The translations under genes were made by a program, and so were the position numbers. Positions 33,385-42,283 of a stretch of 64,000 bases of DNA are shown piece by piece (the stretch's first letter is position 1; the number at the start of each line of letters is the position of its first letter). Source of the stretch: Chitinophaga eiseniae (lineage in GTDB: Bacteria; Bacteroidota; Bacteroidia; Chitinophagales; Chitinophagaceae); assembly GCF_900167135.1 (NCBI RefSeq), contig NZ_FUWZ01000008.1, positions 1 to 64,000 of the forward strand, read 5' to 3'. The notes under the pieces were generated by a model. It made no database searches. It saw only the letters and a program-made list of their open reading frames with translations, and was not told the origin of the DNA.

Positions 33385-35586
33385 TTACAATTTCAGCAAC
33401 CCCGACCTGTAAAGCGTATTCACCGGCTTGTTATCCCAGAAAAGTTCAAAATCCTCCAGGCCTGCCGCTTCATAACTGTCTTTGATCTCCTGCAACGTAT
33501 AGGTTTTAGGGTTAGCTACCGCTACCTGCGCCAGCACGCCCGCCAGCCATTCCCCCTGTGGTGGTGGCACGCTGATATTCATCTTTTCTTTTTTATTCTG
33601 AAACGTGAAAGATGCCACCTCCCAGGTACTGCCCTTCTTGGATTTGGTGATCACTTCCATCGAAGGTTGTTTGCCCAGGTATACCACTTTGCTGGTAGGT
33701 TTGATAGTCCCAGCCTCTTCCTCTGTCAGCGCTTTGGTGATAAAATCCGGCGCCACACTGGTTTTCGGCACTTTGAAGTCAAACCATTTCTGCAACGGGT
33801 AATCCAGGCAGGCGCCATGCATGAAGTTGAGCAGCGACTTCTTCAGGCCGTAGCTAAAACTCTCATGGTCTGCCCCTGTGGGGTCGATATGCATAATATC
33901 GTTATTGGCGAAAGAACCGACCGCCTCGCTCTCTTTCTGCACGCTGAACTTCGCGGGCTCCAGTCCTACAGGGCTGTGGGCCGTCATGGTAAACTGGTGC
34001 CAGAAAGCAGATTGCAAAATACCTGCTGCAAACATCTGTCGCACCATTTCCAGCGAATCGATGGTCTCCTGCGCTGTCTGCGTGGGGAAGCCATACATCA
34101 GGTAGGCATGCACCATGATGCCTGCTTCGGTAAAATGACGGTTCACCCGCGCTACCTGCGCTACGGTGATCCCCTTCTGGATAAGGCCCAGCAAGCGGTC
34201 AGACGCCACTTCCAGTCCACCGGACACGGCGATGCAGCCGGACGCTTTGAGCAGCAGGCAGAGGTCGCGCGTGAAACTTTTCTCAAAGCGGATATTGGTC
34301 CACCAGGTGACGGTCAGCTTACGCCGGATGATCTCCAGCGCCAATGCCCGCATCAGTGCAGGCGGCGCGGCTTCGTCCACAAAATGGAACCCGTTCTGGC
34401 CGGTCTGCGCTATGATGGTCTCCATCCGGTCACACAGCATGGAAGCGGCTATCGGCTCATACACGCGTATATAGTCCAGCGAGATATCGCAGAAGGTGCA
34501 TTTGCCCCAGTAGCAGCCATGGGCCATGGTCAGCTTGTTCCAACGCCCGTCGCTCCAGAGGCTGTGCATGGGGTTCACTACCTCAATGGCCGACACGTAC
34601 TGGTCCAGCAGCAGATCGCTGTAATCCGGCGTACCTACCTGGCTCTGCTTGTAATCGTGGCAGGAGGCGTTGTTGACATAGGTCACCGCACCGTCCTGCA
34701 ACAGGAAGGTACGTTTCAGTGCTTCGATGTTTTTCTGTCCCTGGAGGTATTGAAACAGGTTCTCCATGGGCGCTTCGCCGTCGTCGAGGGTGATGAAGTC
34801 GATAAATTCAAACACCCGTGGATCGCTGAGCGAGCGCAGTTCTGTATTCGGGAAACCGCCGCCCATAGCTATTTTCACCTGCGGGTAATGGGCTTTGATC
34901 CACTGCCCGCAGCGAAAGGCGGCGTACAGGTTACCCGGAAAAGGAACAGAAATAGCCACCAGTGAGGGCTGTACCGCCTCCATCCGGGCAGCCAGCAGGT
35001 CTGTCAGGATGTGGTCTATATAAGTATACCCTTCGTGAAGGGCGTCATACAGTTCATCGAAACTGTTGGCGGAACGGCTTAACTTTTCGGCATAACGGCT
35101 GAAGCCAAAGTGCGGGTCCACACATTCCATAATGAGGTCCGACAGGTCCTCCAGGTACATGGTGGCCAGGTGTTTGGCCCTGTCCTGCGTGCCCATGGAC
35201 CCAAAAGCCCAGTGCAGATCGTCCAGCTGGGCAAACCGCGACGCTTCCGGCAGAAAATCGCGTTTGCTGATCTGGTGCGCCAGCGTAGGGTTTCTGCCCT
35301 GCAAAAACAAAATAACCGCGTCAATAGTGTTCACATAGTCGTCCTGCAGCGCAATGATCCGGGCGACATTCTCCGAAAGTTCCGCCCGCGGCTCCGCCCC
35401 GATGCTGTCAAACAACTGCTGCAACCCCTGTTTTGAAAATAAAGCCAGCGTGACTTCAATACCCAGGTCAGCCTGGAAAGCACTGATCCCTTTAGTGTTC
35501 AGGAACCCCTTCAGGTAGGCTGTGGCCGGATATGGCGTGTTCAGCTGCGTAAATGGCGGTGTTATTAAAAAAACAGAATGACTCAA
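33385..35586 (-). CDS. B12-binding-type radical SAM protein
   Basis: A 733-residue protein. The N-terminal 300 residues resemble a cobalamin-binding Rossmann domain (FLITPPFTQLNTPYPATAYL, then AMGGGFPNTELRS). The radical SAM core has AHGCYWGKCTFCD with Cys358, Cys363 and Cys366, spaced CX4CX2C instead of CX3CX2C. Further core elements are FHFVDEAAPPALM, SGGLEVASDRLL and YLMYGFPTQT. The C-terminal 180 residues are unassigned and end in a small alpha/beta region. Members perform methylations or rearrangements; this one has no precursor peptide gene beside it. A luciferase-like enzyme follows 28 bases downstream. Confidence 0.88.
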   Translation of the reverse strand: MSHSVFLITPPFTQLNTPYPATAYLKGFLNTKGISAFQADLGIEVTLALFSKQGLQQLFDSIGAEPRAELSENVARIIALQDDYVNTIDAVILFLQGRNPTLAHQISKRDFLPEASRFAQLDDLHWAFGSMGTQDRAKHLATMYLEDLSDLIMECVDPHFGFSRYAEKLSRSANSFDELYDALHEGYTYIDHILTDLLAARMEAVQPSLVAISVPFPGNLYAAFRCGQWIKAHYPQVKIAMGGGFPNTELRSLSDPRVFEFIDFITLDDGEAPMENLFQYLQGQKNIEALKRTFLLQDGAVTYVNNASCHDYKQSQVGTPDYSDLLLDQYVSAIEVVNPMHSLWSDGRWNKLTMAHGCYWGKCTFCDISLDYIRVYEPIAASMLCDRMETIIAQTGQNGFHFVDEAAPPALMRALALEIIRRKLTVTWWTNIRFEKSFTRDLCLLLKASGCIAVSGGLEVASDRLLGLIQKGITVAQVARVNRHFTEAGIMVHAYLMYGFPTQTAQETIDSLEMVRQMFAAGILQSAFWHQFTMTAHSPVGLEPAKFSVQKESEAVGSFANNDIMHIDPTGADHESFSYGLKKSLLNFMHGACLDYPLQKWFDFKVPKTSVAPDFITKALTEEEAGTIKPTSKVVYLGKQPSMEVITKSKKGSTWEVASFTFQNKKEKMNISVPPPQGEWLAGVLAQVAVANPKTYTLQEIKDSYEAAGLEDFELFWDNKPVNTLYRSGLLKL

Positions 35587-36112
35587 AACAGGTTATTTTA
35601 AAACGCAAAGGTAGGTCATATTAATGAAAGATAGCAGGGCTGCGGATGTACGCATGAAAACACAAACAACCAGTTTACTTCTTCCGATGTTGCCCTCACT
35701 GCTTTTAGGGACCAGGAACACAGGCTTTTGCAGATGCCCTCTCCTGTTATGTCCTTTGGTACTTTTCATTGTTTTTCTTTTTCATTTTTTACCCTTCGGG
35801 CGATGACCGCCTGGCTTCTGTAGCGTGTAGGCGTTACAGTAGCCTCGCGTAGTCGCCATGTACAGGCCATCTGTCGCCTTGCATCCGGAGCCAAATAAGT
35901 TTCAGGTCCAAATTCATCATTCACCATTCTCAAAGTCCATACATCCGGACAATAACAGTGCAAAACATCTTTGCGCTCTTTGCTCCTTGTATGCTTTGCG
36001 AGAAAAAATATTACCGGCGCTCAACCGCAGCGCCATCATACTGATGTACATCCATAAAAAAGGAGATGAACAGCAGCTGTTCATCTCCCTATATTTTTAA
36101 AACACCGTCTTA
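35587..36112. other. Intergenic region upstream of the radical SAM gene
   Basis: About 525 bases between the radical SAM gene and the TonB receptor, both on the minus strand. It should contain the radical SAM promoter. Apart from the terminator at 36062-36088 I see no supported feature; the short frames here have no recognisable protein features. Confidence 0.5.
36062..36088 (-). terminator. Intrinsic terminator of the TonB receptor gene
   Basis: Perfect 12-bp stem GGAGATGAACAG / CTGTTCATCTCC with a 3-base loop, followed on the minus strand by TTTTTTATG. It lies 24 bases after the receptor stop codon. Confidence 0.85.
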
Positions 36113-38017
36113 CTAAAATTTCACGCTGCCTCCCAGTGTTATCCATCTGCCGGGCATAGGCACCGCGCCGGCTTCCACATAGGTCACGTCCAGCAGGTTA
36201 TTGGCATCTGCATACACCTGGAAACGGCTTTGCTGGTAAGCGATACGGGCATCCACCACGGTATAGTCCTTATAGTTGATACGCATATTGTAACGCGCTG
36301 TGGCAGACACCATCCAGTGCTGCAACAACGAAGCCCTTACACCGGCGGTAAGCTGATGGCGCAGACTTTCGATCACATAACGGGAAATCTTTTTACGGTT
36401 GTCATCTCCCTTAAATGAAGGCGACAGATAGTTATAACCGGCGTTGGCGGCAAAGCTGTTAAACACCCCGGAAGCAAAAGTAGTAGCATAACCGGTCTGC
36501 AATGAAAATCCTTTAGTGTCTGCCCGCTGGAAATTCTGCGGCTGCCATGGCTGCGGCAGGCTGTCTTTCACATAATCGATAAAATCGGATATCTGGCGGT
36601 AAAAAACACTGCCGGAATAGGAGAACTTACCGCTGTACTTACGGATACCGGCTTCCATGTAGGTAGCTTTCTCTACGCCCAAATTAGCATTCCCGAGGAT
36701 AGCGGGACTTTTATAATACAGGTCGGTATACGTTGGTAAACGTTGTGCCGTCCCGATATTGGCATACAGCTTCAGATCGGAAGTGAGGTTAAAACCTGCA
36801 TCTGCGCCGGGGAAGAACTGCCAGCCATAGGCAGAGTTATAGTTCAGGTAACCACCGACGGAAAAGCTGAACCGTTTGTCGGCCTTGCTTTTATACTCAC
36901 CGTAGATACCGATATTGGTACGTTCGTGAATACCAAGATTATTACTGTTGATAGCTTCATAACGCGCTTCAGCGCCAGCGCCGAAAGAGCCGATGGCCGT
37001 TTCAAAACGGTTGTTCAGCTCCACGTCCACGATGTTGTTGTCGTGCAGGTTGGCGCCTGCTTTATTTTGTTTAACATAGAGATAATTGTCCTCCGTATAA
37101 CGGTAACTCACCCGCGGGGTCATCTCCCATTTTTTGCTGATCTGTATTTTATCGCTGACGGCCGCCAGGAAAGTTTTCACGGATTCTTCCGATTCTTTGT
37201 CGCCAGGAGCGGCATAAAATCCGTTGGCGCCGTAGCTGTTTTTCACGAAACCGGCCAGCGCGCGGATATCGTGGTTGGCCGACGGCTGAAAGGCGCCCTG
37301 GTAAAACGCCCGGTAGTTGTCATACGCCGTGTTGTAGCGGTAACCGTTGCCGCTGTTGGCACTGAGCGACAGCGACTGGCCTGCGTTGCCGGTCATCAGT
37401 GTGCCGGTGGCGCCGATACCGTACCCGCTGTACAATTTGTTTTTTTCGTCTTTTTTGAAGCTGCTGCCGGCGTTGGCGCGGACGACTGCGCCCGTTTCCT
37501 TTGGCTGACGGGTGATGATGTTGATAGCGCCGTTGAGGGCGTTGATACCGTATACCCTTGCCGCCGCGCCCCGGAGTACTTCGATGTGGTCCACATCGTT
37601 GAGGTCAACGGGCAGGTTCATCATATTGTGACCGGTTTGCGGATCGGTGATTTTGATACCGTTCAGCAGCACCAGCGTCTGGTCGAATGTACCGCCATCG
37701 ATGCCGATATCTGCCTGTACGCCTCCCGGGCCGCGCTGACGCACGTCCAGGCCGGGCACAAAGGCCAGCACTTCATTGATGGAAGTAACCGCCAAAGCGT
37801 CTATCTGCCTGCGGCTGATGATGGTAATATTGCGGTTGGCCGCCTTTAAAGGCGCTGCCAGCCTGTTCTCATGAACAATCACCTCGTCGAGGTTATGGGT
37901 GGCCATGGCAGTGTCGGGGCGCTGCTGGGCGGCTGCCCGGCCACACAGGCCCATCAGCAGGAATATGAAAATTGTACGACTAGTCGAATGAATGTGCATT
38001 CTGTTAAAATTGGTCAA
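36113..38017 (-). CDS. TonB-dependent outer membrane receptor (BtuB/CirA-like)
   Basis: 634 residues, probably starting at the ATG at 37999. A signal peptide (TIFIFLLMGLCGRAAAQ) is followed by a TonB-box-like region (LDEVIVHENR), a plug domain (INEVLAFVPGLDVRQRGPGG, IDGGTFDQTLVLLNGIKI, HIEVLRGAAARVYGINALNG) and a 22-strand-type beta barrel ending in aromatic residue Phe. It lacks the carboxypeptidase-like N-terminal extension and SusD partner of SusC proteins, so it is of the vitamin/siderophore type rather than glycan type. No cobalamin riboswitch was recognised upstream, so the ligand is open. It is divergent from the GH78 gene. Confidence 0.93.
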   Translation of the reverse strand: MTNFNRMHIHSTSRTIFIFLLMGLCGRAAAQQRPDTAMATHNLDEVIVHENRLAAPLKAANRNITIISRRQIDALAVTSINEVLAFVPGLDVRQRGPGGVQADIGIDGGTFDQTLVLLNGIKITDPQTGHNMMNLPVDLNDVDHIEVLRGAAARVYGINALNGAINIITRQPKETGAVVRANAGSSFKKDEKNKLYSGYGIGATGTLMTGNAGQSLSLSANSGNGYRYNTAYDNYRAFYQGAFQPSANHDIRALAGFVKNSYGANGFYAAPGDKESEESVKTFLAAVSDKIQISKKWEMTPRVSYRYTEDNYLYVKQNKAGANLHDNNIVDVELNNRFETAIGSFGAGAEARYEAINSNNLGIHERTNIGIYGEYKSKADKRFSFSVGGYLNYNSAYGWQFFPGADAGFNLTSDLKLYANIGTAQRLPTYTDLYYKSPAILGNANLGVEKATYMEAGIRKYSGKFSYSGSVFYRQISDFIDYVKDSLPQPWQPQNFQRADTKGFSLQTGYATTFASGVFNSFAANAGYNYLSPSFKGDDNRKKISRYVIESLRHQLTAGVRASLLQHWMVSATARYNMRINYKDYTVVDARIAYQQSRFQVYADANNLLDVTYVEAGAVPMPGRWITLGGSVKF

Positions 38018-38155
38018 AGCGGCGCAAAAGTACAGAATTATTTACAACCGCCCCGCAGCGCATCCTGTACTGTCCTGTCCGCCGGTCATATTTTCTTCCG
38101 GGTATAAATATTAGACATTAACTTAACGGCACTGCTTACTCCTAAAAGCTTTATC

Positions 38156-40528
38156 ATGAAATTCCACGTATATCCTTTACTGATCTTGCTTTGCTGTCTC
38201 AGCGCATTACCCGGCCACAGCCAGCTGCCTGCCAACCCGGCGCTGCTGCAAAACCGGTGGACGGCCTCCTGGATCAGCTGTCCAGGCATCGCCCAGCGGG
38301 CCTATGGTGTCTATCATTTCCGTAAGGCGGTCACCCTGGCGGCTAAACCATCAAAATTTATTGTGCACCTGACAGCCGATAACCGCTACCGCTTTTTTGT
38401 GAACGGTCAGGCGGTATGCATTGGCCCTGCGCGCGGGGACCTCTACAACTGGAATTACGAATCGGTGGACATCGCCCCTTACCTGCAGGCAGGCAATAAC
38501 ACGCTGGCCGCCTTGGTCTGGAATATGGGTGAACATGCGCCGGTAGCGCAGGTGTCCAACCAAACCGGCTGGCTGTTGCAGGGAGACGGCGAGGCGGAAA
38601 AGGCCGTCAATACCAACAGCAGCTGGAAAGTATATCACGATACCGCTTATACCCCCTGTTCCCTCGACAATGGCGCACGGATGCGCAGCTATATGGTGGT
38701 AGGTCCGGGCGACCGGGTGCAAGGCTCAGCCTATCCCTGGGGCTGGGAACTATCGGGCTACGATGACAGCGGCTGGAAAACCGCCAGCGTTCTCACGCAC
38801 CCTGCCTCTTTCGGCTACGACAGCGATAACCGCTGGACGCTGGTGCCCCGCAGCATCCCGCTGATGGAAGAAGTGCCGGAGCGTATGGGCGCCGTACGGC
38901 GCAGCAGCGGTATCACGCCCGTTGCCGGCTGGCCCGGCCGGCCAGGTACACTCGAGATACCCGCTCATCAGACCGTCAGCATACTGGTAGACCAGACCTA
39001 CAACACATCCGCCTACCCACAGCTGACCGTGTCCGGCGGCAAAGCGTCGAGCATTAAAATGACTTACGCAGAAGCGCTGTTCCGCAACCATCAAAAAGCT
39101 AACCGCAACCAGGTGGAAGGCATGGAGATGATCGGCAACTACGACATCTTTGAGCCCGACGGCGGCGACCACCGCACTTTCCGGCCCCTATGGTTCCGTA
39201 CCTACCGCTACCTGCAACTGGATATCACCACCGGCGACCAGCCGCTCCGCATCGATGACCTCTATGGTATGCGCACCGGTTACCCGTTTGAAGAAAAGGC
39301 TGCTTTCAGCAGCAACGATACTACGCTGACGGCTATATGGAACATCGGCTGGCGTACCGCCAGGCTCTGTGCCGGCGAAACGTACTTCGACTGTCCTTAC
39401 TATGAGCAACTGCAATACGAAGGCGATACCCGCATCCAGTCACTCATCTCCCTCTATGTCGCCGGCGACGACCGGCTGATGCGCAAAGCCATCCACGATT
39501 TCTACTGCTCCCGCGTGCCCGAAGGGCTTACGCAGGGCCGCTACCCAAGCAACCGTCTCCAGGTGATCCCTCCTTTTTCCCTTTACTGGGTGTCTATGCT
39601 GTACGATTACTGGATGCACCGGAAAGACGATGTTTTCCTGCAACAGTATCTTATGGCTGCCCAGGGCGTGCTGGACTGGTACGAGCGGCATATAGACAGC
39701 AGCCGCATGATGCTGGGGCCTATGCAATGGTGGGGCTTCACCGACTGGAACACCGCATTCCCCGGCGGAGTGCCCGATGGCGCCACCAACGGACATTCTG
39801 CTGTGATTACCCTGCAATATGCGTATACGTTACAACAGGCCGCAGCACTGTTTAGCGGCTTCGGTAAACAGGCGCTGGCACAACATTACGGCCGCCTGGC
39901 GCAGCAGCTTACCCAAAGCGTGTACCGTCAGTGTTTTGATCCGGCCCGCAATGCCATGGCCAATACACCGGAGAAAAAGACTTTCAGTCAGCATGCAGGC
40001 ATCATGGCGGTGCTATCAGGCGCTATTCCGGTCAACCAGCAACAGGCGGTCCTCCGCCGCCTGATGACAGATACAACACTGAGCCAGGCTACCTTCTACT
40101 ACCGGTTTTACCTGAACCAGGCATTGAAGAAAGCAGGCATGGCCCATCAGTATTATGGTCAGTTACAACCCTGGCGCGATATGCTGGCCATGGGGCTTAC
40201 CACCTTTGCAGAAAATCCGGAACCGACCCGCTCCGACTGTCATGCGTGGAGCGCCAGTCCCAATTATGATTTTCTTGCCACTATCTGTGGTATTGTTCCG
40301 GCGAAACCCGGCTTTGCAAAGGTGAAGATTGCGCCCGCCCCCGGTGAGCTACAACAGGTAAAAGGCCGTATGCCGCATCCTATGGGCGATATAACGGTAT
40401 CGCTTGTACGAAAAGGTACGCATGGCATTACCGCAGACATTACGCTGCCGGCCGGACTGGATGGGGTGTTTGTGTGGGAAGGAAAAGAGAAGGCGTTACA
40501 CGGCGGTCAGCAAACAGTTACATTCTGA
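38156..40528 (+). CDS. GH78 family glycosidase (alpha-L-rhamnosidase-like)
   Basis: A 790-residue secreted protein with a signal peptide (LLILLCCLSALPGHSQ). N-terminal beta domains include FRKAVTLAAKPSKFIVHLTA and RYRFFVNGQAVCIGPARGD, typical of GH78. The (alpha/alpha)6 barrel contains ETYFDCPYYEQLQYEGDTR, the family catalytic region, in which the Glu after PYY is the expected general acid; WWGFTDWN and DCHAWSASP are other barrel landmarks. It likely removes rhamnose or a similar deoxy sugar from plant or microbial glycans in the periplasm. It stands alone, without SusCD neighbours. Confidence 0.9.
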   Translation: MKFHVYPLLILLCCLSALPGHSQLPANPALLQNRWTASWISCPGIAQRAYGVYHFRKAVTLAAKPSKFIVHLTADNRYRFFVNGQAVCIGPARGDLYNWNYESVDIAPYLQAGNNTLAALVWNMGEHAPVAQVSNQTGWLLQGDGEAEKAVNTNSSWKVYHDTAYTPCSLDNGARMRSYMVVGPGDRVQGSAYPWGWELSGYDDSGWKTASVLTHPASFGYDSDNRWTLVPRSIPLMEEVPERMGAVRRSSGITPVAGWPGRPGTLEIPAHQTVSILVDQTYNTSAYPQLTVSGGKASSIKMTYAEALFRNHQKANRNQVEGMEMIGNYDIFEPDGGDHRTFRPLWFRTYRYLQLDITTGDQPLRIDDLYGMRTGYPFEEKAAFSSNDTTLTAIWNIGWRTARLCAGETYFDCPYYEQLQYEGDTRIQSLISLYVAGDDRLMRKAIHDFYCSRVPEGLTQGRYPSNRLQVIPPFSLYWVSMLYDYWMHRKDDVFLQQYLMAAQGVLDWYERHIDSSRMMLGPMQWWGFTDWNTAFPGGVPDGATNGHSAVITLQYAYTLQQAAALFSGFGKQALAQHYGRLAQQLTQSVYRQCFDPARNAMANTPEKKTFSQHAGIMAVLSGAIPVNQQQAVLRRLMTDTTLSQATFYYRFYLNQALKKAGMAHQYYGQLQPWRDMLAMGLTTFAENPEPTRSDCHAWSASPNYDFLATICGIVPAKPGFAKVKIAPAPGELQQVKGRMPHPMGDITVSLVRKGTHGITADITLPAGLDGVFVWEGKEKALHGGQQTVTF

Positions 40529-40536
40529 TATACAGG

Positions 40537-40616
40537 AATTTTCAGATGCTGGAATTTGAGATTCCTGGAGCGTCATCCGAAGATCCCGGAATCTCAAATT
40601 CCAGCATCTGAAAATT
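40537..40616. repeat. 29-bp perfect inverted repeat between convergent genes
   Basis: The arms at 40537-40565 and 40588-40616 are exact reverse complements (29 bp) with a 22-base loop. The hairpin lies between the GH78 stop and the stop of the PEP mutase family gene, which it touches. It can act as a bidirectional terminator, but the stem is much longer than needed. Confidence 0.8.
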
Positions 40617-41382
40617 AAAAGATAGATTCAAAATTTCCGTCCGTCATTACCTGCTCCAAACGTGCGCCTAATGCCTTTTTCTGCGCCCAGTACATGCTTC
40701 CGCCCGTACTAATGCGTTTTACGCCCAGCGAGGTCAGTTCATCGAGCCCCGGCAGGCCTTTCATGGCAAGGACGTTCACCGGCAATTTCGTGGCGGCTAC
40801 CACCGCCTGTATGTCTGCAGCATCCTTGATAAACGGTACAAAGAGACTGTCGGCGCCGGCATGTTCGTATAGTCGTGCACGTTTGAACGTTTCTTCCAGT
40901 TTACCGGGGACGTCCAGCAGGAAGGTATCCGTACGGGCATTGATAAAGAGATGTTGCCCTTTTGCGGCCAGGTGGCTTTTGATAGCGGTGATTTTTTTCA
41001 CAAAATCATCGGCAGGCAGCAGGGCCCTGGTGCCGGAAGGAGCGGAATCCTCCAGGTTAATGCCGGCCACGCCGGCTTCCACCAGTTGATCGATATTGGC
41101 CAGCAGTCCCTCCAGGGTATCGCTGTAACCGGCTTCTATATCGGCAGACACCGGCACCTGTACACTTGCCACAATGCGGCGGATGACATGCAGCAGTTCC
41201 CCGAAAGAAATGTTTTGCCCGTCGGCATAACCCAGTGTATCCGCGATGGCGGAGCTGGAAGTAGCAATGGCTTTAATGCCTTTTTCCTGCATCACGAGGG
41301 CGCTGGCCACGTCCCATACGTTACTCAGCAACAGCGGGGTATCCTGGTGATGTAATTGTTTGAATCGTTCGAAAGCAGACAT
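40615..41382 (-). CDS. Isocitrate lyase/PEP mutase family protein
   Basis: About 255 residues from the ATG at 41382; the longer reading to 41409 adds nine unsupported residues. The TIM-barrel motifs are clear: LLSNVWDVASALV, ATSSSAIADTLGYADG, VSADIEAGYSD (metal-binding Asp/Glu) and GINLEDSAP. The lyase Cys motif KKCGH is absent (the loop reads SAPSGTRALLPADDF), so it is not a true isocitrate lyase. Likely roles are carbon-phosphorus or oxaloacetate/2-methylisocitrate-type lyase chemistry. It is followed on the minus strand by the GH78 convergent hairpin and preceded by the PhzF gene 10 bases away. Confidence 0.88.
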   Translation of the reverse strand: MSAFERFKQLHHQDTPLLLSNVWDVASALVMQEKGIKAIATSSSAIADTLGYADGQNISFGELLHVIRRIVASVQVPVSADIEAGYSDTLEGLLANIDQLVEAGVAGINLEDSAPSGTRALLPADDFVKKITAIKSHLAAKGQHLFINARTDTFLLDVPGKLEETFKRARLYEHAGADSLFVPFIKDAADIQAVVAATKLPVNVLAMKGLPGLDELTSLGVKRISTGGSMYWAQKKALGARLEQVMTDGNFESIF

Positions 41383-41392
41383 GGTTTCCTGT

Positions 41393-42190
41393 TTATAAAT
41401 GATTAACATGAAATGTGCCGGAGATGACCGTCACCGCTTCTCCGCGGAGCAGCACACGGTCCCCTTTCAGTTCTACCTCCAGTTCACCTCCCCTTGCAGA
41501 AGCCTGGTAGGCGTTAAAAGTAGTTTTACCCAGCTTGTCCGCCCAATAGCGGGCAAGGCAGCAGTGCGCAGAGCCGGTCACAGGATCTTCGTTGACGCCC
41601 AGTGGTACGGCAAAATAGCGGGACACAAAATCATAGGGACTGTCACTGTCGCCCGGGGCAGTAATGACCACCGGATAGGACTCCAGCAGGTGGAAGTCAG
41701 GCACGAACTGTGCGACCGCGCCGGCTACCGGCAGTTCCACGATATAACGGTCATGACTATACACCGCATAGTTGTAGTTGTCCTGGAACAGCTGGCGTAA
41801 GGCCGTAGGCAGTACCACGTCTTCATAAGTCCGGGCGGGGAAGTCCAGTTCGATCAGGTGGTCCTTGCCGGTGGCTGTCAGCAGGCCGCTGCGCACTGTA
41901 TAAAAACGTAATGGCGTGTCTTTTGGTTCCAGCCCGTTGCTCCAGAGCACATGTGCGCTGGCCAGCGTGGCATGGCCGCAGAGCGCTATTTCCAGTTTGG
42001 GCGTAAACCAGCGGAGGCTGTAGCCGTCGGCCTGTTTCAGCAGGAAAGCGGTTTCAGCGAGGTTGTTTTCCGCGGCGATGGCCAGCATTGTTTCATCGGG
42101 CAGTGGTGTCTCCAGCAGACATACTCCGGCCGGATTGCCGGAGAAGGGTTTATTGGTAAAAGCATCTACCTGGAAGAAGCGGATATCCAT
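41393..42190 (-). CDS. PhzF family isomerase/epimerase
   Basis: About 265 residues from the ATG at 42190 (MDIRFFQVDAFT); an upstream ATG at 42226 would add a Cys-rich leader unlike the family. The fold is two-domain diaminopimelate-epimerase-like. The catalytic Glu lies in AAENNLAETAF, and FTPKLEIALCGHATLASAHV and GVNEDPVTGSAHCCLARYW are hallmark motifs. Function may be isomerisation of a small metabolite; the phenazine pathway itself is not present. It is likely co-transcribed with the PEP mutase family gene. Confidence 0.92.
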   Translation of the reverse strand: MDIRFFQVDAFTNKPFSGNPAGVCLLETPLPDETMLAIAAENNLAETAFLLKQADGYSLRWFTPKLEIALCGHATLASAHVLWSNGLEPKDTPLRFYTVRSGLLTATGKDHLIELDFPARTYEDVVLPTALRQLFQDNYNYAVYSHDRYIVELPVAGAVAQFVPDFHLLESYPVVITAPGDSDSPYDFVSRYFAVPLGVNEDPVTGSAHCCLARYWADKLGKTTFNAYQASARGGELEVELKGDRVLLRGEAVTVISGTFHVNHL

Positions 42191-42283
42191 ATCGTGGGAG
42201 ATTGTTGAGCAGCAAAAATGCGACAATTCCCCCGCCTAAAACAGACGCAGTTTTTTATTTTTTAACCATATCAGATGAATTGG

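Noticed and set aside
33667..34965. Long open frame of 432 codons on the plus strand opposite the radical SAM gene
   Set aside because: It is antisense to a well-conserved radical SAM gene, is rich in His, Arg and Gln without domain features, and reflects the codon structure of the real gene.
35766..35963. 65-codon minus-strand frame upstream of the radical SAM gene, considered as a RiPP precursor
   Set aside because: No leader/core pattern or repeated core residues and no maturation partner besides the radical SAM protein; codon use looks random.
36743..37849. 368-codon plus-strand frame opposite the TonB receptor
   Set aside because: Antisense to a clear beta-barrel receptor; low-complexity Val/Ala-rich sequence with no motif.
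38018..38155. Cobalamin riboswitch upstream of the BtuB-like receptor
   Set aside because: No B12-box-like sequence was recognised in the short upstream region; a covariance-model search would settle it.
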